Notes: generated by a model not told the origin, from the letters alone. A DNA stretch of 64,000 bases from Arthrobacter sp. NtRootA1 (GCF_019976975.1 NZ_AP024630.1:186001-250000), one strand, 5' to 3'; shown: positions 9,449-17,940, counted from the stretch's first letter. A program made the numbers and translations.

Positions 9449-9465
9449 GTTGAGTTCCCCCACGC

Positions 9466-9540
9466 TTAGTGTCCCGTCCCTTAGTGTCCCCGTCCCTTAG
9501 TGTCCCCGTCCCTTAGTGTCCCCGCTCCCTAGTGTCCTTG
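9466..9540. repeat. Tandem 15-17 bp repeat, four and a half copies
   Basis: The units are TTAGTGTCCCCGTCCC or slight variants: 15 bp at 9466-9480, 16 bp at 9481-9496 and 9497-9512, 17 bp at 9513-9529, then a partial TAGTGTCC. The array fills the whole gap between two codirectional genes and contains the stop codon of the aldo/keto reductase (9529-9531). Read on the minus strand, the first unit encodes the gene end, and each later copy repeats that stop-codon context. It looks like recent slippage amplification of a gene 3' end. Confidence 0.85.
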
Positions 9541-10359
9541 CACGTCCGAGTCGACGCCGGCATCAGGACCGGCGTCGAGGGTTTGTAGCCTTCTAAGGTC
9601 ATCCTGGTCCAGCTCGAAGCCGAAGACGTCAAGGTTCTCCCGCATCCTCTGGGGATTGGCGGTCTTGGGGATGGCAACCAGGCCCTGCTGGACGTGCCAA
9701 CGGAGAACCACCTGGCCCGGCGTCTTTCCATGCTTGTTGCCAATGCTTGCCAGAACCGGGGCATTCAGGAGGTCGCTGCTGGCGCCTAGTGGACTGTACG
9801 ATTCCGTGACAATCCCGTGCTGCTCGTTGAACGCGATGGCAACAGGACGCGGGATGGCGGGATTGACCTGAATCTGGTTGACCGCTGGAACAACATCCGT
9901 TTCCCGGAACAGCCGGTCAAGGTGCGAGGGCTTGAAATTGGAAACACCGATGGAACGCACCTTGCCCGATGCCTGAAGCTCCTCGAAGGTCTTCCACGTG
10001 GAGACGAACTCGTCTCGGCGGGGGAGCGGCCAATGGATCAGCAGCAGGTCAACGTAGTCCAGACCCAAGCGTTCCAGCGAGCCATCGAGCCCAGCCACTG
10101 CCTTGCCCGCGCCTTGGAACCCACCGTCCAGTTTGGTGGTGACGAAGAGTTCGCCCCGGTCCACGCCGGAGGCGCGAATGCCGTTGCCCACTCCCGTCTC
10201 GTTGCGGTATTTAACCGCCGTATCAATGTGTCGATAGCCGCAGGAAACAGCTTCCACTACGGCGTCAGCAACCTGGGCATCATCCAAGGGCCATGTACCC
10301 AACCCCAACTGCGGGATCTTGTAGCCGTCGTTGAGTTCAATGAGCGGGGCAAGTGTCAT
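9529..10359 (-). CDS. Aldo/keto reductase (AKR5-like, 2,5-didehydrogluconate reductase type)
   Basis: This NADPH-dependent cytoplasmic oxidoreductase of 276 residues has the AKR tetrad intact: Asp in YRHIDTAVKY with the Tyr, Lys in LFVTTKLDGG and His in LLIHWPLP. The cofactor-binding end, IPKTANPQRMRENLDVF, is also present. The ATG at 10359 has GAGGAG nine bases upstream, so I reject a frame 33 codons longer. The last codons lie in the tandem repeat. It heads away from the epimerase gene. Substrate unknown. Confidence 0.88.
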   Translation of the reverse strand: MTLAPLIELNDGYKIPQLGLGTWPLDDAQVADAVVEAVSCGYRHIDTAVKYRNETGVGNGIRASGVDRGELFVTTKLDGGFQGAGKAVAGLDGSLERLGLDYVDLLLIHWPLPRRDEFVSTWKTFEELQASGKVRSIGVSNFKPSHLDRLFRETDVVPAVNQIQVNPAIPRPVAIAFNEQHGIVTESYSPLGASSDLLNAPVLASIGNKHGKTPGQVVLRWHVQQGLVAIPKTANPQRMRENLDVFGFELDQDDLRRLQTLDAGPDAGVDSDVQGH

Positions 10360-10442
10360 GAGCATGATCTCCTCTACTGCTTGAATCTCCACCGGCGGGT
10401 CTCTTTGCTGTTCTACGCTGGCCAATGGCTGCTTGGCAACAG

Positions 10443-11465
10443 CTACCGCCGAGACCACTCATAGAGCCGATCGCTCAGCTCCATGAAGTCTTCGGCAACT
10501 ACCTGCAGCCCGGGATGCTGATCGTGCCAGTCGATGATCTCCCTCGCACCGTCCGCGAAAGGGATGGTTGCCTGGTAATCCGGCACGAGTGCTTTGATCT
10601 TGGAGTTATCGAACACCACCGAGTGCGAGCGGTCACCCAAGAGGTTGGGGCCAAGCTCTTTGCTATGCGCGGCGATGGTCTCGGAGGAAACATGAAACAG
10701 CTCGGGTTCTTCAACCCCGCCTGCCCGGGCGAAGAGACGATAGATCTGGTTCCACGGCAAGAACTCGTCTGAAGTAATGGTGTAGCTTTCACCGACAGCC
10801 TGCGGCCTTCCCAAGAGCCCAACGAAGGCCTTGGCGAAATCACGGCTGTGGGTCAGCGTCCACAGGGAGGTCCCGTCCCCATGGACCAACACCGGCATTC
10901 CCGCGCGCATGCGGTGAATGTCAGTCCAACCACCCACCAGCGCGATCTTGGTCCGGTCATAGGTGTGCGATGGCCGGACCACAGTGACAGGGAAGTCCTG
11001 CTCGCGGTAGGCCTCAAACAACAACTCCTCACACGCAATCTTGTCCTGCGAGTACTTCCAAAACGGGTTCTTCAGGGGAGTGGATTCCCTGATGGGCAGG
11101 GTGTTGGGGGGCTTTTGGTAAGCCGAGGCGGAACTGATGAAAACGTACTGACCAGTCTTCCCCCGGAACATCTCCAAGCCGGCCCGCGCATGAGCCGGTG
11201 TGAACGAGATGAAGTCGGCCACGGCGTCGTACTCCCTTCCGCGAAGTACCTCCCGCACAGCCTCGGTGTCCCGGATGTCCGCGTGGAGCACCTCGGCGCC
11301 TTCGGGAACCGGCCGCCCGGCTGACCGTCCCCTGTTGAGGATGGTCAGCCGGTGGCCCAGCGCGACGGCGCGGTCAGCCGCAGCCGCACTGATGACGCCG
11401 GTCCCGCCGATGAACAGGATGTTCCGCGGCCGGACGGTGTCCGCTTGTGGGAGGAGGCTGCTCAC
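10443..11465 (-). CDS. NAD-dependent epimerase/dehydratase (extended SDR)
   Basis: The 340-residue Rossmann protein has the extended-SDR nucleotide motif IGGTGVISAAAA (about residues 19-30; slightly divergent from GxxGxxG) and an HADIRD acidic segment. VFISSASAYQKP carries the catalytic Ser, and later WKYSQDK carries the YxxxK-like pair. It resembles the NAD-dependent epimerases of sugar metabolism. Its GTG start overlaps the stop of the upstream aldo/keto reductase (GTGA), which indicates translational coupling. Substrate unknown. Confidence 0.85.
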   Translation of the reverse strand: MSSLLPQADTVRPRNILFIGGTGVISAAAADRAVALGHRLTILNRGRSAGRPVPEGAEVLHADIRDTEAVREVLRGREYDAVADFISFTPAHARAGLEMFRGKTGQYVFISSASAYQKPPNTLPIRESTPLKNPFWKYSQDKIACEELLFEAYREQDFPVTVVRPSHTYDRTKIALVGGWTDIHRMRAGMPVLVHGDGTSLWTLTHSRDFAKAFVGLLGRPQAVGESYTITSDEFLPWNQIYRLFARAGGVEEPELFHVSSETIAAHSKELGPNLLGDRSHSVVFDNSKIKALVPDYQATIPFADGAREIIDWHDQHPGLQVVAEDFMELSDRLYEWSRR

Positions 11466-12433
11466 CAGGCGTAGTCCTCCGGGGCGGTGCGGTGGCCAGG
11501 GAAGATGTCATCGAGGCGCTTGAGCGCGTCCTCGTTGAGGGTGACGTCCAGGGCGCGGATTGCGGCGTCCAGTTGCTCCTGGGTGCGCGGTCCCACGATC
11601 GGCGCCGTCACGGCAGGCTGATGAAGCAACCAGGCGAGGGCGACATCGCCGGGCTTCTGGCCCAGCTCATCGGCAAAATCCTCGTACTGACGGATCTGGT
11701 CCTCATGCTTCTTGAGGGTTTCCAGTGCCCGGCCCTCAGCGCGGCGGACGCCCTGCTCTTCTTTCTTCAGCACCCCACCCAACAAGCCGCCCTGCAAAGG
11801 CGACCACGGGATCAGGCCAAGGCCATAATGCTGCGCGGCGGGGATGACCTCAAGCTCCAGCTCACGCCGGAAGAGGTTGTAGATGGACTGCTCGCTGACC
11901 AGGCCGGTGTAGTTCCGCCTGCGAGCGGCTTCCTGCGCCTGGGCAATGTGCCAGCCAGCAAAGTTGCTGCTGCCCGAATACAGGATCTTGCCCTGCTGGA
12001 CGGCTACTTCGATTGCCTGCCAGATCTCATCCCACGGTGTTTGGCGATCGATGTGATGGAACTGGTAGATATCGATGTAGTCCGTCTGCAAGCGCTTCAG
12101 GCTGGCATCCAGGGCGCGGCGGATGTTCAGTGCGGAGAGCTTTGATTCATTGGGACGATCCGTCATGGTGCCGTAAAGCTTGGTGGCCAGCACTGTCCGT
12201 TCCCGGCGCTCGCCGCCCTTCGCGAACCAGCGCCCGATGATTTCCTCGGTCCATCCCCGGTGGCCCGTACCACCGTAAACATTGGCGGTATCGAAGAAGT
12301 TGATGCCGGAATCCAGTGCGGAATCCATGATGGAGTGCGCCGTTGCTTCGTCCGTCTGGGGGCCGAAGTTCATGGTGCCCAGGCAGAGGCGTGAAACTTT
12401 CAGGCCGGAACGGCCAAGGTGGGTGTACTGCAT
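11462..12433 (-). CDS. Aldo/keto reductase (YajO/Tas-like)
   Basis: The 323-residue NADP-dependent reductase begins MQYTHLGRSGLKVSRLCLG, the hallmark of the long-type AKR group related to voltage-gated potassium-channel beta subunits. The tetrad is visible as INFFDTANVYG, TVLATKLYG and IDIYQFHHID. The PIVGPRTQEQLDAAI segment that binds the cofactor 2'-phosphate is near the C-terminus. It is coupled to the epimerase, so the two may act on one substrate. It is clearly not a duplicate of its neighbours, because it belongs to a different AKR subgroup. Confidence 0.9.
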   Translation of the reverse strand: MQYTHLGRSGLKVSRLCLGTMNFGPQTDEATAHSIMDSALDSGINFFDTANVYGGTGHRGWTEEIIGRWFAKGGERRERTVLATKLYGTMTDRPNESKLSALNIRRALDASLKRLQTDYIDIYQFHHIDRQTPWDEIWQAIEVAVQQGKILYSGSSNFAGWHIAQAQEAARRRNYTGLVSEQSIYNLFRRELELEVIPAAQHYGLGLIPWSPLQGGLLGGVLKKEEQGVRRAEGRALETLKKHEDQIRQYEDFADELGQKPGDVALAWLLHQPAVTAPIVGPRTQEQLDAAIRALDVTLNEDALKRLDDIFPGHRTAPEDYAW

Positions 12434-12457
12434 GCTGTTGTTTCCTTTTTGGTTTGT

Positions 12458-13279
12458 TTAGAGCTGGGTAAAAGCCGCGACGCCGGGATCGGAACCTATG
12501 CGGGCGCCGGCCTCCAGGGCGGTGACGGCAGCCAGTTCGGATTGGGTGAGGGTGAGATCGGCGGCTCCGAGGTTCTCGCGCATCCTGGCAGAGTCCGCGG
12601 ACTTGGGGATCACGATGGTTCCTTGCGCGAGGTGCCAGGCCAGGATTACCTGTGCCGGGGTCGTTTCGTGTGCGGCAGCCACCAGGGCCACCACCTCGGC
12701 GTTCAGGTCCTTGCCTTGACCCAATGGGCTGTACGCCTCAACGGCGATGCTGAGATCACGGCACTTGTTTGCAAGATCGGCCTGCTGGAACGTGGGGTGC
12801 AGTTCGATCTGGTTCACGGCCGGCACTACTTCTGCATCGCGCAGCAGCGTGTCCACGTGGTCCGAGAGGAAGTTGGAGATGCCGATGGACCGGATCTGCT
12901 TGTCCTGATAGAGCTTCTCCATCTCCTTCCAAGCCTGGGTGTACAGGCCCTGCGAAGGGACGGGCCAGTGGATCAGGTAGAGGTCAACCACCTCCAGGCC
13001 GAGGGCGTCGCGGCTGCGTTGGAAGGCGTCGTACGCCTCACCCTGCTCGCCATTGCGGAGCTTGGTGGTGATGAAAAGGTCTTCCCTGGGAAGGCCTGAG
13101 GCTGCGATGGCGGCGCCAACGCCAGCCTCGTTGCGGTAGGCGGCGGCGGTGTCGATGTGTCGGTAGCCTGCCTCCAAGGCGTCTTCCACCACCTTCTGTG
13201 TTTCTTCCGGAGGCACCTGGAAAACACCGAATCCGAGCTGGGGAATGGTGACGCCGTTGTTTAGGGTCAGCTCTGGCAT
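12458..13279 (-). CDS. Aldo/keto reductase (AKR5-like)
   Basis: The 273-residue protein starts MPELTLNNGVTIPQLGFGVFQ behind AAGGAGAC; a frame 46 codons longer is rejected for lack of a ribosome site and family similarity. The tetrad is complete (YRHIDTAAAYRNE, LFITTKLRNG, LYLIHWPVP), and the IPKSADSARMRENL cofactor loop follows. It is paralogous to the gene at 9529-10359. It stands divergently from the XRE regulator gene at 13514, an arrangement common in actinobacteria for XRE/MmyB-type regulators and their target reductases. Confidence 0.9.
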   Translation of the reverse strand: MPELTLNNGVTIPQLGFGVFQVPPEETQKVVEDALEAGYRHIDTAAAYRNEAGVGAAIAASGLPREDLFITTKLRNGEQGEAYDAFQRSRDALGLEVVDLYLIHWPVPSQGLYTQAWKEMEKLYQDKQIRSIGISNFLSDHVDTLLRDAEVVPAVNQIELHPTFQQADLANKCRDLSIAVEAYSPLGQGKDLNAEVVALVAAAHETTPAQVILAWHLAQGTIVIPKSADSARMRENLGAADLTLTQSELAAVTALEAGARIGSDPGVAAFTQL

Positions 13280-13513
13280 GAGGTCTCCTTCGAGGTAGAT
13301 ATTTCCAAGCCAGCCCGTTGGTTCCTGTGGGTGCGGCTGGGGAAAGCCGGGATTCCAGAAAGCGTTTTCGGGAGGCTCTGTACTGAGCCTATTCAGTTTT
13401 CGTCGTCGAGTCAGCAATCCAGCCTGATCCTGTTTTTCCTAGGTCTGGCAGTCCTACCCAAATCGGTGGTCCTGCTCTGGTCTTGCCGGCCGCGATAACG
13501 GCAGAATGGACGG

Positions 13514-14395
13514 ATGGGTCAAAGCGCCGAGTTCGGAAAATTCCTCAAGGTCATGCGTGCCCGCCTTTCGCCGGAGGACGCCGGGGCCCAGGAGTCCACC
13601 GGCTCACGCAGGGTGCCCGGTCTCCGCCGCGAGGAGGTGGCGAGGCTCTCCGGGGTGAGTACCGACTACTACACACGCCTGGAGCAGGGCCGGAACATCC
13701 ACCCCTCCAAGGCAGTCCTCGACTCTGTTGCCAGGGCGCTGCGCCTGGACGCGGGGGAGCATGCGCACATGTTGGACCTGCTGGAGCATTGCGCCAGTTC
13801 AGCCGGCAATCCCGGCCCCGCCCAAAAGGTGCGCCCCGCGTTGCGGCAGTTGCTGGACGCCGTCGGGGATGTTCCCGCGATGGTCCTTGGGCGGCGTGCG
13901 GATGTACTGGCCGGAAACCGGATGGCGCATCTGCTGTTCACGGATTTCACAGCACTGCCCGCGGCTGAGCGGAACCTGACCCGCTGGATCATTCTGGATC
14001 CTGCGGCCAAGGAGCTGTTCAGGGACTGGAAAACCGTGGCCGCCGAGGCAGTGGGCGCCTTGCGGATGGACGTCGGCAGGCACCCCAACGATCCCCAAAC
14101 CAACCAGCTCGTAGGCGAACTTGCGGTGCACAGTGAGCATTTCCGTCAATGGTGGGCGGGGCACCGGGTGGCCTCACGCTCTGCTGGCACGGTGAGATTG
14201 CACCACACCCTGGTTGGCGATCTTGAACTGAACTTTGAAACGCTAAGCCTCCCGGAGGATCCCGACCAGCTCCTAAGGGTCCATTCCGCGAAGGTGGGCT
14301 CGCCGTCGTCGGACGCCCTGACGCTGCTCAGCAGCTTTGGCGAGGTGGGCGTTCAGGCGCCCCAACCCGAGCCAGCTCGCCGAGACGACAGTTAA
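13514..14395 (+). CDS. XRE-family transcriptional regulator with MmyB-like C-domain
   Basis: The 293-residue protein has an N-terminal helix-turn-helix (about residues 33-90: VPGLRREEVARLSGVSTDYYTRLEQGR) and a C-terminal ligand-binding domain of the MmyB type (about 105-270), with LLFTDFTALPAAERNLTRW and RLHHTLVGDLELNFETL. Such proteins usually control a divergently transcribed oxidoreductase, here the aldo/keto reductase at 12458. Its stop codon lies inside the left arm of the large hairpin at 14380-14436. Confidence 0.9.
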   Translation: MGQSAEFGKFLKVMRARLSPEDAGAQESTGSRRVPGLRREEVARLSGVSTDYYTRLEQGRNIHPSKAVLDSVARALRLDAGEHAHMLDLLEHCASSAGNPGPAQKVRPALRQLLDAVGDVPAMVLGRRADVLAGNRMAHLLFTDFTALPAAERNLTRWIILDPAAKELFRDWKTVAAEAVGALRMDVGRHPNDPQTNQLVGELAVHSEHFRQWWAGHRVASRSAGTVRLHHTLVGDLELNFETLSLPEDPDQLLRVHSAKVGSPSSDALTLLSSFGEVGVQAPQPEPARRDDS

Positions 14396-14436
14396 TGCCA
14401 ATGTTCCTCTGAAACATTGGCATTAACTGTCATCTC
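14380..14436. terminator. Long palindrome at convergent XRE/dodecin junction
   Basis: Left arm 14388-14405 and right arm 14413-14430 (AACATTGGCATTAACTGT) are perfectly complementary over 18 bp around a 7-base loop. Pairing continues outward with one mismatch (CGAGACG against CATCTCG). The XRE TAA stop is in the left arm. Probably a two-way terminator. Confidence 0.75.
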
Positions 14437-14447
14437 GCGATGGGGGA

Positions 14448-14657
14448 TCAGCGCTCCAAGCGGAAACCGAGCTTGATGGTTACCTGCCAATCGGCAATTG
14501 CGCCGTCCTCCAGATGACCGCGGATCTCTTTCACCTCGAACCAGTCCAGGTTACGCAGCGTCTGGGCGGCGGCGGCGATGCCATTCCTGACGGCCGCATC
14601 GACGCCCTCGGAAGAAGTGCCAACAATTTCGGAAACGCTATATGTGTGGTCAGCCAT
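14448..14657 (-). CDS. Dodecin family flavin-binding protein
   Basis: The product is 69 residues, the normal length of dodecins, which form hollow dodecamers that store or buffer flavin. Family features are visible: VSEIVGTSSEGVDAAVRNGI near the N-terminus, LDWFEVKEIRGHLEDG with the flavin-stacking Trp, and a C-terminal WQVTIKLGFRLE strand. The ATG at 14657 follows GAGGAG and is preferred over upstream codons. It stands alone between the convergent hairpin and the SDR gene. Confidence 0.92.
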   Translation of the reverse strand: MADHTYSVSEIVGTSSEGVDAAVRNGIAAAAQTLRNLDWFEVKEIRGHLEDGAIADWQVTIKLGFRLER

Positions 14658-14765
14658 GGTGCTCCTCATCATCGTCCCTGAATCTTTGAAAATGCTGGCC
14701 CGCTGGGCAGGCCGTTCCTGCAGACTAGCCCACGGACGTCCGTGCGGGCCAGAGGTCTGGCGGGC

Positions 14766-15572
14766 TCAGCTTTCGCGCCAGTCATTGCCCGTGATGTGCG
14801 ATCCTGCGTGCGGTCCCATTTGGAGCATTCCGCCGTCCACGGGCCACGAGGCGCCAGTGACGTAGCTGGAATCCGGGGAGGCCAGGAAGGCGATGACCGC
14901 AGCAATTTCGCGGGCGTCGCCCGGGCGTCCCAAAGGTACTCCTGGCCGCTCCGTCTTGGTGGGATCCTCGTCTGTCTGGCCGGTCATGGGCGTTGCGATC
15001 TCGCCGGGAGCAACGTTGTTCGCGGTGATGCCGAACTCCGCGAGCTCCAGCGCCATGGTCTTAATAAGCCCACCCAGCCCGTGCTTGGAGGCATCGTAGG
15101 CGGAGGCTCCCACCCGCGGCTGGAACTCGTGCACGCTGGTCACGGCGATGATGCGTCCGCCGCGGCCCGCATTGACCATGCGTTTGGCAGCTGCTTGCAT
15201 GGCCACGAAAGCGCCGTTGAGGTTGGTGTCCAAGGTGGACATCCAGGTGTCGTAGTCCAGCTCCAGGAACTTGGTGCCATCTCCCGTTCCGGAGTTGTTC
15301 ACGAACACGTCCACTCCGCCGAGTTCCTCGGCCAGCTTGTCAATGCTGGCAGCGGTTTCGGAGACGTTCGTGGTGTCCAGGTGGTGCACCACTGCTTTGC
15401 GGCCCAGCCCGCGGACCTCTTCTGCGGTGTCCTCGGCACCCTGCTGGTCCGTGTGCCAGGTGATGCCGACATCCATGCCTGCCTTGGCCAGCGCAACCGC
15501 CGTGGCACGTCCTATCCCTGAGTCAGATCCGGTGACGATGGCGGTTTGAGGGGAAAATGATGCCTCGCTCAT
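14766..15572 (-). CDS. Classical SDR-family NAD(P)-dependent oxidoreductase
   Basis: This 268-residue dehydrogenase of glucose-1-dehydrogenase or FabG type has TGSDSGIGRA (about residues 14-23, cofactor loop), NNSG (about 92-95), the catalytic Ser in VTSVHEF, YDASKHG with the YxxxK pair, and the C-terminal GASWPVDGGM. The ATG follows AAGGAC. It appears monocistronic and codirectional with the dodecin gene. Substrate cannot be deduced. Confidence 0.9.
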   Translation of the reverse strand: MSEASFSPQTAIVTGSDSGIGRATAVALAKAGMDVGITWHTDQQGAEDTAEEVRGLGRKAVVHHLDTTNVSETAASIDKLAEELGGVDVFVNNSGTGDGTKFLELDYDTWMSTLDTNLNGAFVAMQAAAKRMVNAGRGGRIIAVTSVHEFQPRVGASAYDASKHGLGGLIKTMALELAEFGITANNVAPGEIATPMTGQTDEDPTKTERPGVPLGRPGDAREIAAVIAFLASPDSSYVTGASWPVDGGMLQMGPHAGSHITGNDWRES

Positions 15573-15746
15573 GTCCTTGCCTTTCGGTCGCGTGATGGTT
15601 CCGATGACTTATCCCTACCCGGACGCGCAGGATCGTAAACACGGAGGCTGGAAGATGCCGGTTCTTCCCGGATCCCGGCGGCGGATGGTGATGGAGTGTA
15701 GATTTTTAGCAGCACCACCAGTGAATTCCCACAACCAGGAGTACTC

Positions 15747-16178
15747 ATGTCTGAAGTTATTGTCGTCGGCGTTGACAGCAGCGAAACGGCCAAACGCGCA
15801 GCAGTGGCAGCGGCGAAGCTTGCCACAGCCCTTGGCGCCGAGTTGCATGTCATCAGCGGGTTCTCCGATGACCGCATTGAAGAATTTGGCAGCGGCAGCG
15901 ACAGGATCACGGTTTCTTCGGCCGACTCCGCAGAATACGTGGCCCGCAAGGTCTCTGAGGAGCTTGAGGTCCCCAGTGGCAACGTCAAGTACTTCGCAGC
16001 ACGCGGTACGCCGGCCAACGCGCTCATCAACTACGCAGAGACCAACAACGCCTCGCTGATCGTGGTGGGAAACAAGCGGATGAAGGGCCTTGGACGTGTC
16101 CTTGGCAGCATCGCCAACAGCGTGGCACACGGCGCTCCGTGCGACGTCTACATCGTGAACACGGAGGTGGACGCCTAG
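15747..16178 (+). CDS. Universal stress protein, UspA family
   Basis: The 143-residue protein has a complete Usp fold of the ATP-binding type: VGVDSSETAKRA at the N-terminus, and near the C-terminus the nucleotide loop VVGNKRMKGLGRVLGSIANSVAHGAPCDV, which fits G-2x-G-9x-G-(S/T/N). It is cytoplasmic and probably a stress or energy sensor. A CAGGAG ribosome site precedes the ATG. It is followed by a hairpin and a convergent regulator gene. Confidence 0.92.
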   Translation: MSEVIVVGVDSSETAKRAAVAAAKLATALGAELHVISGFSDDRIEEFGSGSDRITVSSADSAEYVARKVSEELEVPSGNVKYFAARGTPANALINYAETNNASLIVVGNKRMKGLGRVLGSIANSVAHGAPCDVYIVNTEVDA

Positions 16179-16182
16179 CCCT

Positions 16183-16244
16183 TACCAAGTAGGACAGCAC
16201 TTGTCGCTCTGAGCATGTGCTGTGACAAGTGCTGTCCCTTGGTT
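16183..16244. terminator. Palindrome at convergent usp/GntR junction
   Basis: GGACAGCACTTGTC (16192-16205) pairs with GACAAGTGCTGTCC (16224-16237), and outer ACCAAG pairs with CTTGGT. The whole element spans about 62 bases. The left outer part, ACCAAGTAGGACAGCA, resembles the CCCAACTAGGTAGCA end of the 66-bp elements. Probably a bidirectional terminator of the same broad class. Confidence 0.65.
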
Positions 16245-16267
16245 ATGGGTCTAAGTGGTTATAAGGC

Positions 16268-16969
16268 TTACGCCTCCAGGACGTACGTCTTCAGATCGTC
16301 CAATGTTTGCTGCATGTGGGCGTCCATGGCCAGCCGGGCCTCATGCGGATTCCGCGACTCCAGGGCCGCCGCAATTTTCCGATGATGGCCGATCGCGTGC
16401 GCCTGGATGTCAGCGAAAGCTGAGGTCTGCGTCCGCCGTGCTTCGAGTACACGATGCAATGGCTCGAACAGAACAGCCACGAACACGTTGCCCGAGGCGT
16501 GGAGGATGACATCGTGGAACGCGAGATCGGCTTCCACGAAGGCGGCCACGTCATTGACCTCGTGTGCCGACTGCATTTTTTCAACGTGCTCTGTCAGGGT
16601 GGTCAGCTCGTCGTCGGAAATACGTTCCGCAGCGAGTTCGCAGGCGCCGGTCTCCAGCATCCGGCGTAGCTCAATGAGCTGGACGGCCGCGGCCGCGTCT
16701 TTGGTGCCTTCGGAAGCGGCGCGCAGGACGGCCTCCAAGGACGCCCACTGGTTCAGCGGATTGACGAACGTACCGCGGCCACGTTCCACGCTGAGGATCC
16801 GCTGCGCCTCGAGGGTCTTCATAGCTTCGCGCACGGTCATGCGGCTCACCTCGTGCCGGGCGCTGAGCTCCAGTTCGCCAGGGACAAGTGTCCCGGGCGG
16901 AAACTCGCCCGCGATGATCCGGTCCAGCAGCTCATCAGCAACGACGCCCACCAGCGACTTGCGTGCCAT
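16268..16969 (-). CDS. FadR-subfamily GntR transcriptional regulator
   Basis: This 233-residue repressor has an N-terminal winged helix (LDRIIAGEFPPGTLVPGELELSARHEVSRMTVREAMKTLEAQRI) and an FCD effector domain with metal-ligand-type residues (ADLAFHDVILHASGN and IGHHRKIAAAL). The ATG at 16969 starts MARKSLVG behind GGAAATGGGG. It is the last gene after the alpha/beta hydrolase. Two matching TGTCWGACATCTTAC sites, one ahead of this gene and one ahead of the divergent acid-sugar operon, make it the likely autoregulated regulator of that operon. The effector is presumably an acid sugar or derivative. Confidence 0.9.
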   Translation of the reverse strand: MARKSLVGVVADELLDRIIAGEFPPGTLVPGELELSARHEVSRMTVREAMKTLEAQRILSVERGRGTFVNPLNQWASLEAVLRAASEGTKDAAAAVQLIELRRMLETGACELAAERISDDELTTLTEHVEKMQSAHEVNDVAAFVEADLAFHDVILHASGNVFVAVLFEPLHRVLEARRTQTSAFADIQAHAIGHHRKIAAALESRNPHEARLAMDAHMQQTLDDLKTYVLEA

Positions 16970-17036
16970 GTATCCCCATTTCCTGTAACTCAGACCGTCC
17001 GGCACCTCATGGATGTTTTCCTCCAGGCGCGGCGGT

Positions 17037-17052
17037 TGTCAGACATCTTACG
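17037..17052. promoter_or_regulatory. Predicted GntR operator 2 (upstream of the regulator gene)
   Basis: TGTCAGACATCTTACG contains the TGTC-A-GACA palindrome. It shares TGTCWGACATCTTAC with the operator at 17918-17940. It overlaps the stop codon of the hydrolase gene and lies about 70 bases ahead of the regulator start, consistent with autoregulation. Confidence 0.55.
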
Positions 17053-17851
17053 CTGGCGGTGGCCAGCTCGTTTTCCAAAATTCACACAAAGTCCTGGCAC
17101 ATTCTTCCGGCTGCTCCCAATGGACGGTGTGGCCCGCGTCGGGAATTGCCTTCAGCGTGCGCGTCGGGCTTGCCGCCACGAACGCAGCCATCTGCTCGAT
17201 TGACCGCACGCGGTCGCCCGTTCCAGCGATCACCAGCAACGGCGCCTGAACGCAGCTAGGCACTGAAGGTTCGACGCCGGTCATGGCCGCCCAGGCGCTG
17301 GCGGACAGAATCCGAAACGGCGTATCGAATCCTTTGCTGAGCAGCTCCATGTCTTCTGCGGAGAGCTCCCCGTACCAGGCGTTCATGAGCTTCAGCTTGG
17401 TAGCGGCGTCGAAAAATCCCTGCTCCAGCTGCGATACCAAGAGGTTCTTGAACGCCTCGTTTTGAGGCGCCGGAACCATTCCTACCAAGGCGAGCGTTGC
17501 CACTAGTTCTGGATGCTTTGCCGCCAAGGTCAGTGAGACGCTGCCGCCCATCGAATGTCCCACAAGGTGAACGGGCCCATCTGTGCGGGCGCGGATCGCT
17601 GCTCCGACCGACGCGGCGGCGCTTTCCAACGTCCACGTGAAGTCGGCGGGCAGGTCCTGACCCGGGTGATAGCCCGGGAGGTCGAGGATCCAAACTTCGC
17701 GCCCGGCGTCGAGCAGTATTTTCGCGAGCGGCTCCCAGTAGACGGAGCCTGAAGCCCAGCCGTGGATCAGCACAACCGGGACCTGCCCGGCGGGGGAAGG
17801 CGAGGAGGTTCGAGCATCCACGAAGGGGAGTGGAACTGCGGTGCCGGCCAT
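17048..17851 (-). CDS. Alpha/beta-fold hydrolase
   Basis: The 267-residue hydrolase has the oxyanion HGWASG loop (about residue 30), the nucleophile elbow GHSMGGS (Ser near residue 98), a probable acid in VIAGTGDRV and the catalytic His in PDAGHTVHWEQPEE. It resembles BioH, lactonase or esterase-type enzymes. No signal peptide is present. It is divergent from the acid-sugar operon and upstream of its presumed regulator, so lactone opening to feed that pathway is a reasonable but unproven role. Confidence 0.85.
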   Translation of the reverse strand: MAGTAVPLPFVDARTSSPSPAGQVPVVLIHGWASGSVYWEPLAKILLDAGREVWILDLPGYHPGQDLPADFTWTLESAAASVGAAIRARTDGPVHLVGHSMGGSVSLTLAAKHPELVATLALVGMVPAPQNEAFKNLLVSQLEQGFFDAATKLKLMNAWYGELSAEDMELLSKGFDTPFRILSASAWAAMTGVEPSVPSCVQAPLLVIAGTGDRVRSIEQMAAFVAASPTRTLKAIPDAGHTVHWEQPEECARTLCEFWKTSWPPPA

Positions 17852-17917
17852 GTCTCCAGCCTAGTGACGTACGGCATCTTGCGCGGTGAAGCGCGCTGTG
17901 TCACACTGGCTATGAAA

Positions 17918-17940
17918 TGTTAGATGTCTGACATCTTACA
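17918..17940. promoter_or_regulatory. Predicted GntR operator 1 (acid-sugar operon)
   Basis: A 23-bp near-perfect palindrome: TGTTAGATGTC, T, GACATCTTACA. It lies 43 bases ahead of the GTG start of the kinase gene, where a promoter is expected, and between divergent transcription units. It shares its core with the site at 17037. Confidence 0.65.

Noticed and set aside
9466..9540. CRISPR-like spacing of repeats
   Set aside because: The units are contiguous 15-17 bp copies with no spacers and no cas genes are present.
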